A stretch of 64,000 bases of DNA from Ciona intestinalis. Lineage: Eukaryota; Chordata; Ascidiacea; Phlebobranchia; Cionidae. Location: NCBI RefSeq assembly GCF_000224145.3, contig NC_020175.2, positions 3,238,381 to 3,302,380 on the forward strand, written 5' to 3'. Under the pieces are notes generated by a model. It made no database searches, was not told where the DNA came from, and saw only the letters and a program-made list of their open reading frames with translations. Position 1 is the stretch's first letter. Each line of letters begins with the position of its first letter. A program made the position numbers and the translations under genes. Positions 1 to 17,088 of this stretch are shown here, one piece after another.

Positions 1-1
1 A

Positions 2-406
2 CAGACTATTTGCGTTGGGATCGGAGGGGATCCGTTTAACGGAACTAACTTTGTTGATTGTTTGGACGTTTTTCTCAAGGACGATAAGACGGAAGGCATC
101 TTCCTTATCGGAGAAATAGGAGTCGAAGCGGAGGAAGAAGCGGCTGAGTATCTTAAGATGAATAACGTAGGAAAAGGGGCAAAACCAGTTGCCGCATATA
201 TTGCCGGAGTCACTGCACCACCTGACAGGCGCATGGGGCATGCTGGAGCCATCATTGCTGGAGGCAAGGGAGGAGCAGAGGGGAAGATTAAGGCTCTTCG
301 AGATGCGGGAGTTAATGTTACATTAAATCCTGCCCGCATGGGCTGGGTGATGTTACGCCAGTGGGAAACGGTATACAAAAGGTTCAGGCCACTTCTTTGG
401 TTTTAG
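2..406 (+). CDS. Succinyl-CoA ligase alpha subunit paralogue, 3' part
   Basis: The C-terminal 134 residues of a succinyl-CoA synthetase alpha subunit; the 5' part lies outside the window. It matches the intact copy at 1883-2878, including the phosphohistidine loop (GHAGAI) and the glycine-rich stretch after it. The last 26 residues differ completely from the neighbour: after RMG the sequence runs [14 protein letters not shown] and stops at TAG 404-406, where the family normally ends with a conserved helix. No intron is seen. It may be a working paralogue with a changed tail or a decaying copy; the frame is open throughout, so I do not call it a pseudogene. The altered C-terminus makes full enzyme activity doubtful. 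Confidence 0.8.
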   Translation, partial: QTICVGIGGDPFNGTNFVDCLDVFLKDDKTEGIFLIGEIGVEAEEEAAEYLKMNNVGKGAKPVAAYIAGVTAPPDRRMGHAGAIIAGGKGGAEGKIKALRDAGVNVTLNPARMGWVMLRQWETVYKRFRPLLWF

Positions 407-1882
407 TTAAGTGATGCTTATTTTCCTTTTAATGAGGAACCTGGCTGGGGTAATTCAACATAATTTAATAATAGGTTCTTAAACGTATACACAAGTAAAG
501 GAGATTGTCAGCGTTGTATTTTGATGTATACTAAATACAAGTTTTGCAATAAACGTTTGCGTCATAAATAACACATTTCACGTTTTAGTATCGTTTACCT
601 GTCCGATTTTTATTGCAGTTCAATAAAATGATTTAAAAACGGGTGTAGTATGTGGTGTATTAAAGGTTAAAAGTAATAGCTTGGTTCAACTTTACCGATG
701 ACATCACAGCTTTTACTCTGCGAAGCTAGTGAATTTTCGTGTTATACGTCACAGGGTCACGTACAGTTGGAAAGAGTTTCGACGCTACACACCCATTTAT
801 ACAACACATGCAATAACGCCCCGTATACACTATTTGCTCAACAGGGACATTGAACTAAAACAAACCAGGTAGTATTTTTCGATAAAAACGTGTTGCATTG
901 GAATTGACAACTCATTGACGTAGAACAAATAAATAAACATTGACGATTCGACAGCAGACAAAAACGCGTGACATATGTTTCTAATTTCAGCTTTCAAACT
1001 AGTCATGCACTTGTATATGCACTGAATAACTGAAACGTAACTCGACTTTTCGATGCTAACTTTGAGAGCGTCCTATTGAATGACTGTAAGCTTTTACTAA
1101 ACACTTTAACGAGCTATGGACTTACCTTGGTTCAAGTAGACCTTTTGTGCAGAGAAGGTATAGCTCTTGCTTTATGTCTATACTTATGATTTGCCATTTA
1201 AACAAAGAACTTTTTTTGACAGTTTTCGGGGACTTCCCTTTCGGTAGGCTGTTTCACCAAATCGCCTGAGTAATCTGAGGGCATGCCTGGACTTGTAGCA
1301 GACACGTCACGCAAGAATTCTATAATTACAAGTTTACAACTCAGTGGGGCAACGAAATACTTCCTCATTCCAGACCTCAATACGTATTACTTTTTAAAAA
1401 CCGATTTGTTTACATTTTTAAATTTACTATAGAAACACCGATGACAGCCACTGTTACGTAGCCGCAATTGTGACGTCATGGGTGGAACAAAAATAGTATA
1501 GTGTTTCTATGTCACGAATTTGTCATTCGGGAAATTCGCTTACATGCAGTCAGTTGTTTAAAAAGAGCATTGTGTGAAGGTTCCATTGTAACATTGAATA
1601 TGTCCTTGACATTTTAGATTATATATGATACGTAACCACGATGTAACAGTTTAAGTCGTGATTATTGCTTCTTAAATTTACAAAATCAACACCACACGCG
1701 AGGCGACAGTTGTTTTATTGCTGGGCGCTGCGTCATTCGCAAGTTATGTTTATGTACATTTTGCATGCTGGAGTGTAACCTTCATGCTTTGAATTAATCA
1801 AAAATATAATTGATAACAACATGCATATTTTCAAATACAGCTATAGGTTGTATTTCATTTTTTTCACTTTTCCAAATTAATA
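407..1882. other. Intergenic spacer between the two SUCLG1 copies
   Basis: AT-rich, with no ORF of merit on either strand. It probably holds the 3' UTR of the first copy and the promoter of the second. Nothing repeat-like was recognised. Confidence 0.5.
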
Positions 1883-2878
1883 ATGTTAGCCACCAGTCTG
1901 ACGCGCCAAGTTTTTGCCCATAGCAGGCAATTCGTACGAGGTCTTGGCTATGAAGCAACGCGAAAAAATATGAAAATAAACTCCCAGACAAAAGTTATTT
2001 GTCAAGGCTTCACTGGTAAGCAAGGTACCTTCCACAGCAAGCAAGCAATCGCGTATGGGACCAACATGGTTGGCGGTGTCTCTCCTAAGAAAGCCGGAAC
2101 CAACCATCTGGGGTTGCCTGTGTTTAAAGATGTAGCTGAAGCTCGTGAGGCTACAGGTGCTGAAGCTTCGGTTATCTATGTGCCGCCTCCATTTGCTGCA
2201 GCTGCTATCATGGAAGCAATTGATGCTGAAATACCGTTGGTCGTGTGCATAACTGAGGGAATTCCTCAACAAGATATGGTGAAAGTGAAGCGCAGATTGC
2301 AACAGCAAGATAAAACGAGATTGATCGGGCCCAATTGTCCTGGTATTATTCTTCCTGGCGAATGCAAAATCGGAATCATGCCAGGACACATTCACATGCC
2401 AGGCAATATTGGCATTGTCTCCAGATCTGGCACGCTTACATATGAAGCAGTTCACCAAACCACCAATGTTGGACTTGGCCAAACTCTCTGTGTTGGAATT
2501 GGAGGCGATCCATTCAACGGGACTAACTTTGTTGATTGTTTGGAAGTCTTTCTTAATGATCCTCAGACCGAAGGAATCCTCCTCATCGGAGAAATTGGAG
2601 GAGGAGCCGAAGAAAAAGCAGCTGCGTATCTTGCCGAGCACAACACTGGAGCAAATGCGAAGCCGGTGGTTTCCTTCATTGCTGGTCTTACTGCACCACC
2701 TGGCAGGCGCATGGGGCATGCTGGAGCCATCATTGCTGGAGGCAAGGGAGGAGCAGAGGGGAAGATTGAATCTCTTCGGGATGCGGGAGTGAACGTCACC
2801 CTTTCTCCTGCTGAGATGGGAATCACGATGATCAAAGAATACACCAAGTTTTATGGTGGTAGAAAGACCAGTGCATAG
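1883..2878 (+). CDS. SUCLG1: Succinyl-CoA ligase (ADP/GDP-forming) subunit alpha, mitochondrial
   Basis: A complete, intronless 331-residue reading frame, a normal length for the family. The enzyme converts succinyl-CoA to succinate with NTP formation in the TCA cycle of the mitochondrial matrix, paired with a beta subunit. Residues 1-30 are basic and hydroxylated without acids, as in a mitochondrial targeting peptide. The CoA-binding fold follows ([13 protein letters not shown], then [13 protein letters not shown]), then the ligase half with the phosphohistidine loop [14 protein letters not shown]. The start is the first ATG, and a poly-A signal AATAAA lies at 2935-2940. The vertebrate orthologue has many introns, so an intronless gene suggests descent from a retrocopy; this is inference. 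It forms a tandem pair with the fragment at 2-406. Confidence 0.95.
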   Translation: MLATSLTRQVFAHSRQFVRGLGYEATRKNMKINSQTKVICQGFTGKQGTFHSKQAIAYGTNMVGGVSPKKAGTNHLGLPVFKDVAEAREATGAEASVIYVPPPFAAAAIMEAIDAEIPLVVCITEGIPQQDMVKVKRRLQQQDKTRLIGPNCPGIILPGECKIGIMPGHIHMPGNIGIVSRSGTLTYEAVHQTTNVGLGQTLCVGIGGDPFNGTNFVDCLEVFLNDPQTEGILLIGEIGGGAEEKAAAYLAEHNTGANAKPVVSFIAGLTAPPGRRMGHAGAIIAGGKGGAEGKIESLRDAGVNVTLSPAEMGITMIKEYTKFYGGRKTSA

Positions 2879-3294
2879 ATTTGTTTATTTATTTATTTCC
2901 GTCAGAGAATTTCTTATTGACAAACCTGTGTTTAAATAAACCGTTTCAATGCGAAAGCTACTTAAAACTTCTTGCATTTTGTCACAAATATAAACTGTAT
3001 CAACAACATTTATGTTCATTTATTTGTCAGTCCTTAAGTTTATGCACTGTTTAAAATGAACTGAAAAGATTGCGTATTGCACTTTAAAGTTTGCTGTTTG
3101 GTAAATGTAATAATTCCGTAGCAAATTCAATTGAAACATAAAATTCATTCTCGTGTACCAAATATTTAATCAGTTTTAAATAATTTGAAAAAGTAATTGA
3201 AATAAACTACAACTTGTGACATTTGCAGATATATTGGTATAGGTGGTTTTAAAGTTTTACTTGATTAGTGTTGTTTTAAACTCTTTAAAGTAGC

Positions 3295-5411
3295 ATGGCA
3301 ACTACAAAAACCCTAACAAGACTTTTTTCTTTAAGTGAGTGAATTTACGTATTTAAAGTTCGGCATTGTGTGTTTAAACGCTAAATCGATCATAAAAACA
3401 ACTATCCCCAATTAGTTCACAAAGTATAACTCGAAAAATGACGCATTTAATTAAAAAAATGTATTATACAAGTTGAAAAAATTTGTAGAAATAGAAAGCC
3501 GGGTGTGTACTGTGTGTTTAAAAGCCAAATCGATCACAAAAAACAACTACTATTATTTTGATAACATATTATAACCCACAGAATGACATATATACTTAAA
3601 ATTGTATTATACATATTGAAAACATAGAAATATAAAGCCTGGCTGGGTGTTTAAAGGGTAAATCCGCCACAAAAACAACTATCATCAATTAGATAACATA
3701 GTATAACCCACAAAATGACACATATATATACTAAAAATGGTATTATACATACTGAAAACAAATCTAGATGTATAAAATTGAATGTCTGACACCAATCTTT
3801 CCTTTGTTTGGTAATAATATGTAATTTATATCAGGTTTGCAGCAAACCCTACGTCGGAACTCTTCAAATTCTGTCCTGAATATCACTCAAAGAAATTGCT
3901 TACATATATATGTTCAAACTCAAAGTTTTCTACCGAAAGTTTTTGTATCAAACGCCAAAATAAAACGTAGATATTCAACTTTGGTGGAAAATGCAGAAGA
4001 GTTACGGTCTTCCAAAGATGTATGCTGGAAATGCAGGTAAGATGGGTTTTCGATCTGGATAATACAGATGCAAAAGTTATTGCGCATAAATTTAAAAAAA
4101 GGGTTAATATTAATATTGATATTAACTTTACAGTATTTTCATCATACTAGTTCCACATAGGGCAAAAAACAAAACCCAGTTTTTATCTCTTACAAAATAC
4201 TGTTTGTTTAATATATTTTGTTTTAAATTTAAGCAAGAAAGTAAAGACATCCGAACTTTTTTGTGGGAGCTGTGGAACTGTGTTACCAGTGAAAAACTCT
4301 GACAGTTACTTTACACTTTTCAATTTACAAGTTGATTTTAATATCTCTTCACCACTGCTTCAAAACAAGTTTAAAAAACTGCAAGTATGTTTTAACCATA
4401 ACTGTTTTAAATTGTCAACATCCTTTTGTACAAAGAACTTTAAGCCTAACCTTGTCTGCTGCTTTTGCTTATCTTCTCACTATAAATGGTAAGTCCACAT
4501 ACAGATTAAATCACACTAATGGTTTTCGACTGTACCATAACATTTTAGTAAATTTAAACTGTCTTGGCAGCACATACGAAACACTTCTAAACTTTTTCTT
4601 TTCTAAACTGGCATTTTTTTCTGTGAAAAGAATAATACAATTTACATCATTTTATACAAGATCCTACCAGACACGGTAGATTTTTTTACCTTGCTATTAT
4701 TTTGCAGAAACTTCTTCATCCTGACAAGTTTTCATTAAAAAGCTCAGCTGAGCAGGAAATATCCGAATCTGTCTCTTCGAAACTGAATAAAGCTTATTTC
4801 TGTTTGGCCAAACCGTTGTCGCGTGGGTTATACATGCTAAAACTGCAAGGTAAGAAATTATGTATGATAAAAAATGCGTTAGTTATTCTATATTGTTCTA
4901 GGTATACACCTTGGTGAAAATGTAAGTGCAGATGACCCGGAGTTTCTGATGGAAATTATGGAACTTAATGAACAGGTGAGCAACCGGGTTTTGTGCCTCT
5001 CAGTTAGTATAGAGACTTTTGTGCATAGAAATTTAGGAGTAAAAGGCCAATCCTGCCCTAAATCGTAGCACCCATGGTGTGCCATGCTGTAGGACCTCAA
5101 CTCACATAGATTAAAATGAGCATAAGTTTAAAAGTTTTAGAACTGCATATTTGGTTAAGATTTATCAGTTTTATTAAATATTAGCATACTTCTGACTTAC
5201 ACTTGATTTTATTTTTTAGATCGCGGCTTCAAATGAGGAGACACACAAAGAAATCCAGTCCACTGTGAAGTCACATTTAGAAGAACTAACGACAAAAATA
5301 GCCACAGAGTTTCGTGACAACAATTTACATGCTGCCAAGGAACATTTAATAAGATTCAAATATTATAACAACATTGACGAAAAATTAAGGGAGTTAATAC
5401 CGCCATCGTAA
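3295..5411 (+). CDS. HSCB: HSCB, mitochondrial Fe-S cluster co-chaperone (J-protein)
   Basis: Six exons join in phase: 3295-3334, 3835-4036, 4234-4384, 4708-4849, 4902-4975 and 5220-5411, giving 266 residues. HSCB delivers the ISCU scaffold to the HSPA9-type Hsp70 and stimulates its ATPase during Fe-S cluster transfer. The basic N-terminus (MATTKTLTRLFSL) looks like a mitochondrial presequence. Cysteines C77, C80, C91 and C94 (CWKC, CGSC) form the N-terminal zinc-binding element of animal HSCB. The J-domain carries HPD at residues 135-137, and the C-terminal three-helix ISCU-binding domain follows from about residue 185. The short first exon was chosen because it restores an ATG and keeps phase with exon 2. 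Poly-A signals lie at 5447 and 5511. Confidence 0.92.
3365..3775 (+). repeat. Three degenerate tandem units in HSCB intron 1
   Basis: Three head-to-tail units of about 130-145 bp. Each starts near a 'gtttaaa.g..aaatc' motif and runs through 'aaaaacaactat', 'ataac..aaatgac' and 'gtattata.a..ttgaaa'. Starts are near 3372, 3518 and 3648. The units fill most of intron 1 and do not match the MITE or SINE. Confidence 0.75.
5036..5107 (+). repeat. Short dispersed repeat, copy 1
   Basis: A ~70-bp segment ('ggccaatcctg.cctaa' ... 'gtgccatgc.g..ggacctca') in HSCB intron 5. It recurs at 20026-20103 and, inverted and diverged, at 7873-7938. Family unknown. Confidence 0.6.
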
Positions 5412-6036
5412 TAAGTTTTAACCTGTTTATGCAACTGTGCACCTAGAATAAATGTGTTTGCAAATGTAGCAATGACCTGAAGTACTCAATACTGCAACAA
5501 GGTTTCTTCTAATAAAGTTACTTCAAAAAATGGTTGAAATTTGATCTTGTGGGTGTATTATATTAATAGCATCAATTACACTAAACATATATAGCGAAAT
5601 TGTATTACAAATTACAGCAATCGGGTAAACATGTATTTGATTAAATATAAAACATATAAGGAACAAACGCCTGCATAAATAATACAGAATGGAAGCAGCT
5701 TCATTGCATAGCAAAACCCATGCCTATATGGTTCTGATATTCTAACTAGGTAGTTAGCGGAAGAACATGTAATAGGTAACAGGTTCAAATACCACACGGG
5801 GTATCTGCAGTTTAAATCGACTAACACAGCATTATAAGTGAAGATTTCGTAATATACTGAATAACATAATCTGCAACAAAATTTTCTATCTGCATTAAAA
5901 ACAGGTTAACTCAATAACGTGTAAACTAAAAACGCGGCTATTTAAAACTGAATTAACTATAGCACTGTAATTAAAGGGTGAAGTTATAAGACTTATGTGC
6001 AATCAAGGAATTATGAAGTATATAAAGCTCCTGAGC
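5412..6036. other. Intergenic spacer, HSCB to carboxylesterase (convergent)
   Basis: AT-rich spacer holding the HSCB poly-A signals and presumably the 3' UTR of the minus-strand esterase. No gene or repeat was recognised. Confidence 0.5.
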
Positions 6037-12376
<6,340 letters not shown>

Positions 12377-12560
12377 TGAAGCTTAATAATAATTAAATTG
12401 ACTCCAATTGTACTGCATCAGTGTTTCTATTTCAACCTGTATATATTATATATAATGTTACACTTGAAGATAATTGAACGGTTTAAATAACAACACACGC
12501 CGAAAGTTATAGTAATACCAACTGCCGCCATTGCGTGTCTATAAGCGAAGAGAAACAAAA

Positions 12561-12718
12561 TCGGTGATTTCCGGTGTCGCGAAAATCTGGTTCCCCAGAT
12601 GGCTACTACACATGCGTGGATACGGTACATTTTTATCAGAAATCTTTAAACCTGGTTCCGAACGAATCATATATTCATGTTTTTATAACTCTAGTTTGTT
12701 CTATTTAATGTGAAAATG
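12561..12718 (+). repeat. Dispersed repeat of unknown family, copy 1
   Basis: Shares 'gtgtcgcg.aaatctggttcc', 'tttttatcagaaat', 'aaacctgg.tccgaacga' and 'tttaatgtgaaaat' with 18119-18292. It lies 5' of the esterase. No coding content. Confidence 0.7.
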
Positions 12719-13251
12719 TATACCTATACATCAACGCAGCACTTCTTCGCGCCTTTTGAATATTAATTTTCGGCACGAGCGGTTAACTAAAAGAAATATT
12801 TAGTAGATATCAGACCCTGACTGTACTAACTTTCGAAAGACCCAAAAACATTTCAAGATCAAAGTTTTTGGACATCACTGTGTGAACATTCTTCAGTCAC
12901 GCTTACATTTCTGCGTAACTAACCCGACATACCGTTTCCTAGACATCCTGATGACACTTATGTATAGATTTTCGATTTTATAAATTTTCGAGTCCGAGTA
13001 AGATGATAAAATGTAAAGAATTTTAATTAGACGCATGAGGGCCTTATTGTGGAAAAATACCAATGAATTTGTTGATGAAAAAATACACTTTTCTAATCTA
13101 TGCACTGTTCATCCAGTGCTTGATAAATGATTAACTTGTAACTGTTATTATATCTTAAAGAGAAATTATGCTGTGAGACCTACAACTTATAAATGACGGT
13201 TAACGGTCGGGTTATCAGTGTCGAAAAAATGCTTTTTATATTTATTTTTTA

Positions 13252-13470
13252 ATTGTAGCTGGCCAAGATTATAGGCTACACATGGTATTCTCAAGCTCAT
13301 CACTATTGAATAAATACAATAAAGCAACGATATTGTCTTGTTTTCCTTTTAATTCATGGCATCATCAGTGCGAAGCATGACACGTTCGTGGCTAAAAATG
13401 GTAAAACAAAATATCAATTTAAAACCTACAAAACATAAACAAAATATCACCGTAAAGAATAACTAAATTT
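13252..13470 (+). repeat. Repeat unit shared with 15848-16050 and 16650-16855
   Basis: Starts 'gtagctggccaagattata' and includes 'tggcatcatcagtgcgaag'. The same block sits about 0.7-1.1 kb beyond the 3' end of both minus-strand peptide genes. This indicates that the gene and its downstream region were duplicated together. Confidence 0.75.
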
Positions 13471-13508
13471 TCAACTAAAAACAAATTCAGCTGAAAGTTG
13501 CATATATG

Positions 13509-13703
13509 AGGGTAGGGTAGGTGGGATGTTTTCTTGTACCATATATTAATAAACAAAGAATATTTACAAAATTCTATAACTGTAGCCTTGTAACTCTAAA
13601 AGTAGCCTACATTGTTAATTGTCCAAAAAAAAACACCAGGAAATATCTAGCTGTTTTAGGTGCTCTATAACGATATATCCCATCCTACCGCACAGTACTA
13701 TTA
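13509..13703 (-). mobile_element. MITE copy, diverged
   Basis: Recognisable ends ('gggtagggtaggtgggatg' ... 'cccatcctaccgcacagtac'); the interior is much changed. Head-to-tail with the next copy. Confidence 0.65.
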
Positions 13704-13712
13704 TAAATCACT

Positions 13713-13910
13713 ATATAGTAGGGCAGGGGAAGATGGGACACCTTTTCATTCTATTTTCTCGTCCAATTTGGTAGGGGGCATATAAAATTTAAAGAATTAC
13801 AAAACCTTATCCCTACGACTCCCGTATACCGATGTTAAGTATATAAAACACGATCAGGATGTTTGGATATCATGTGCTAAAGTTGTCCCATCTTCCCCCA
13901 CCCTACTGTA
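13713..13910 (-). mobile_element. MITE copy (3' of peptide gene A)
   Basis: Full-length. It ends 53 bp from the stop codon of the minus-strand peptide gene at 13963-14626, so it probably lies in or beside that gene's 3' UTR. Confidence 0.9.
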
Positions 13911-13962
13911 TTAGTTAGTTTTTTTTATTTAAAAGTACAGTTCAACGCTTGGGCTTACCAAA

Positions 13963-14626
13963 TTATTGCAGTACTCTTCTCTGGGCATCTAACTGTTCGA
14001 ATTCGATATTTGCAAAGGTTCCGTCAGTAATAGTTGCATTTGTTAAAGTGCCGTTTGTAAAGGTCCCGTTCGTTGAAGTCACGTTCGTTAAAGGATAGTT
14101 AGCATGAGACAAATGGACCCGTACGCTTTAATATCAAGGTAAATGTAAAAAACACATAATTATGCGGCGTTTTGTTATTACGACAATATTAACACCAATT
14201 GAAGAATATAGCCGGGAATTGTTAAGTTTAATATGCCTATATATTTCATTGATAGCTCTATAAATATATAGCAGCGTGGGGGAAGATGGGACATCTTTTC
14301 GTTATATTTTCTCTACCCATTTGGCAGAAAACAAATAGCATTCAAACAACTATAAATCCGTATTCCCACGACTCCTATAGATTGCTATTAATTGTTTAAA
14401 ACACGATCAGGATATTCGGATATTATGTGCTACAGGTATTCCATCTTACCCCATCCTACTATATTAAATTAAAGTTTTATAGCAAAACTTACTGTTTTAT
14501 TTCAGGTAATGGAAACCATCCCCAGCCGATTCGACGTCTTGTTCTGAAATTTGTCCCAGCTGCATTTATATGTACAAGCTGTAAGGTGAAAAGCACCACC
14601 AACAGAAAACTAGCCTTGCATTTCAT
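13963..14626 (-). CDS. Small secreted peptide precursor A (TRRR-core family, NxT-rich tail)
   Basis: Two exons join in phase: 14493-14626 and 13963-14125, giving 98 residues. Residues 1-22 are a signal peptide ending VHINA. The basic aromatic core FRTRRRIGWGW (27-37) follows. Exon 2 is rich in Thr/Asn with N-glycosylation sequons (NVT, NGT, NGT, NAT) and has a charged end EFEQLDAQRRVLQ. It is paralogous to the gene at 17089-17713: same signal style, same core position, same phase-2 intron, same PLTNVT motif. Function is not known. A signal peptide plus Arg/Trp core resembles host-defence peptide precursors, but that is only an analogy. A MITE sits inside the intron (14268-14463). Confidence 0.75.
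14268..14463 (-). mobile_element. MITE copy (intron of peptide gene A)
   Basis: Full-length with slightly worn ends (AGCAGCGTGGGGGAAGATGG ... CCCCATCCTACTA). It lies 30 bp from the splice donor of the gene. Confidence 0.88.
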
Positions 14627-14930
14627 GGTGTTGTCTCCACTAGAACTGTCTGTCTTAATAAAACTTATGACTTGATGTTTTCTTTTCTCATTAATGTACC
14701 GATATTGGTTCTGTGGAGAACTTCTACTTCTATGAAGGAAATTCGTTGTGATTACAAGAAGATGTCACAATATCGCGTTTCACATTGTAACTTCTTTCCC
14801 CTCGCTGTCGAGTGTCAGAACTGTTTTCCTTAAATTTGTTTTAAGATCACTTTACATCTTAAGCGTAGAGCAGGAACCCTTAATTGCTTTTGTAATCACG
14901 TGTTAAAAATTGCTTATATAGAAATGTAAC

Positions 14931-15125
14931 TATAGGGTAGGGGTGAAAAGATAGGACACCTTTTCAATCTATTTCCTTGTCTAATTTGGTAGTAAACAAA
15001 GAACATACAAAAAAATTATAAAACCATATTCTCACGACTTCCATAAACTATTGTTAATTGTTTAAAACACGATCAGAATATTTGGATATTATGTGCTAAA
15101 GGTGTTCCATATTCCCCCACTCTAC
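14931..15125 (-). mobile_element. MITE copy (upstream of peptide gene A)
   Basis: Full-length, diverged at both termini ('tatagggtaggggtgaaaag' ... 'ttcccccactctacg'). Confidence 0.85.
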
Positions 15126-15518
15126 GAAACATAAAAATGGTAAAGGTACATAACGATATTGAACCGTTGTTATATTTTGTAAAACAATACCGATACTTTG
15201 AGTGTGTTTCGATTTTTGTCTTAACTTATATACCTTATAGGCATACGGTGCTTTAAAATGCACCAAAACATTCGTTGCCACCGTATTTTTTCTTGGTAAA
15301 ATGCTAAAAACTGAAAGCGAAAGTGACCAGCCTTAATTACTGTGACGACGAAATTTAAGCAGAAATAAAGGTTCGCCTCCCTAAGTATGCCACGTTTAAT
15401 AATTATATAAATTAAATGACGCTTCTGTAGGCAAAGCTCGATGAAAAACAAAAAAAGTAGAAAAAAACTTCTAATAAAATGCTGTTTGTGATCGTGTAGT
15501 AGTAGGTAAAGTACATAT

Positions 15519-16066
15519 AGAGTTATTAAAATAATATCCACTTAGAAACTACCATTTTGTTGGTATTATGTTCGTTCATTAAATTACATACAGGTTGAAA
15601 ATTACAAACCAAGCCAATTCATATACAATCGTTTGTATTCTGAGTATCGCAGTATAAAACTTCAAGTTTTTAATCATAATTGTAACTTATCGTCAAAAAG
15701 AATAACTCATTCGTTCGTATTTCTGATAATGTTATGCCAAAAACGCATTGTGTGAAATACTGTCCTACTTTGGTCTATAGACTCTAGATTATATAGATCA
15801 CGCCTATGTTTTCAAGGATATAAGCCAAACTGCATACGATATTGTTTTGTAGCTGGCCAATATTATACGCATGTATCCCTGAGCTCATAACCATTGTATA
15901 AATACAAAGTAACGACATTGTTTTGTTTCCTTTTTATTTGCGTGGCATCATCAGTGCGAAGTGCATTGTATATTTGAATCAAGAACTGTTAAAACAAAAA
16001 AGCATCTCAGAAAAAAATACTTGAATATGTATGAAAAAGAATCCCAAATTATATAGTAGGGTGGGT
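15519..16066 (+). repeat. Direct duplication, copy 1 (gap-flanking)
   Basis: About 545 bp nearly identical to 16322-16866, separated by a 205-bp unique stretch and a 50-N gap. It includes a member of the 13252-type repeat at 15848-16050. Confidence 0.85.
16051..16066. mobile_element. MITE terminus fragment
   Basis: Only the first ~16 bases (ATATAGTAGGGTGGGT) remain before unrelated sequence. This is the point where duplication copy 1 ends. Confidence 0.6.
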
Positions 16067-16272
16067 CATGGCCTACTCAATACACGGCCTAGGAATACAC
16101 CGAAACTGGTCAGAAAATAAGAGGCCTATTGACGCGAATAATGCCCATTATAATACACTGTTACGTCACGGTATTATGAATGGATTTCCTTCATTTTGAA
16201 TGCAGTTTGCAGTTGTTGTTGGTAGGTTCAATACCAGTTCTAGGTTGTTTTAACTTACAGTTTATCACAGAA

Positions 16273-16322
16273 NNNNNNNNNNNNNNNNNNNNNNNNNNNN
16301 NNNNNNNNNNNNNNNNNNNNNN
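16273..16322. other. Assembly gap (50 N)
   Basis: Run of N between the two copies of the ~545-bp duplication; true size unknown. Confidence 1.
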
Positions 16323-16866
16323 AGAGTTATTAAATAATATCCACTTAGAAGCTACCATTTTGTTGGTATTATGTTCGTTCATTAAATTACATACAGGTTG
16401 AAAATTACATACCAAGCCAGTTCATATACAATCGTTTGTATTCTGAGTATCGCAGCATAAAACTTCAAGTTTTTAATCATAATTGTAACTTATCGTCAAA
16501 AAGGATAACTCATTCGTTCGTATTTCTGATAATGTTATGCCAAAAACGCATTGTGTGAAATACTGTCCTACTTTGGTCTATAGACTAGATAATATAGATC
16601 ACGCCTATGTTTTCAAGGATATAAGCCAAACTGCATACGATATTGTTTTGTAGCTGGCCAATAATATACGCATGTATCCCTGAGCTCATAACCATTGTAT
16701 AAATACAAAGTAACGACGTTGTTTTGTTTCCTTTTTATTTGCGTGGCATCATCAGTGCGAAGTGCATTGTATATTTGAATCAAGAACTGTTAAAACAAAG
16801 AAGCATCTCAGAAAAAAATACTTGAGTAGGTATGAAAAAGAATCCCAAATTATATGGTAGGGTGGG
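16323..16866 (+). repeat. Direct duplication, copy 2
   Basis: Second copy of 15519-16066, differing by scattered substitutions and small indels. It continues into a complete MITE where copy 1 breaks off. Confidence 0.85.
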
Positions 16867-17033
16867 TGAAGGCGGGACGTTTATCACATAACGTCCAAAT
16901 ATCCTAAGACAATTAACAACGGTCTATGGAAGTCGTTAGGTTAAAGTTTTTTAATTCTTTAAATGTTCTTTGTTTGCTATACCAAATGGAATGAGAAAAT
17001 AGAATGAAAAATTGCCCCACCTCTTCCATCTTA
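16853..17033 (+). mobile_element. MITE copy (3' of peptide gene B)
   Basis: Nearly full-length; left end 'tatggtagggtgggtgaagg', right end worn ('cacctcttccatcttata'). It lies 56 bp beyond the stop codon of the next gene, mirroring the MITE after peptide gene A. Confidence 0.82.
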
Positions 17034-17088
17034 TATATGATACTTGCATGCTTTATTAGAAATACAGTTAGCGCTTGGCCTCACCATT

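Noticed and set aside
1886-2719. 277-codon minus-strand frame opposite SUCLG1
   Set aside because: Antisense shadow of a strongly conserved coding sequence; no features of a protein of its own.
15221-15541. 106-codon minus-strand frame
   Set aside because: Low-complexity, Phe/Leu/Tyr-rich translation of AT-rich DNA; no splice or domain support.
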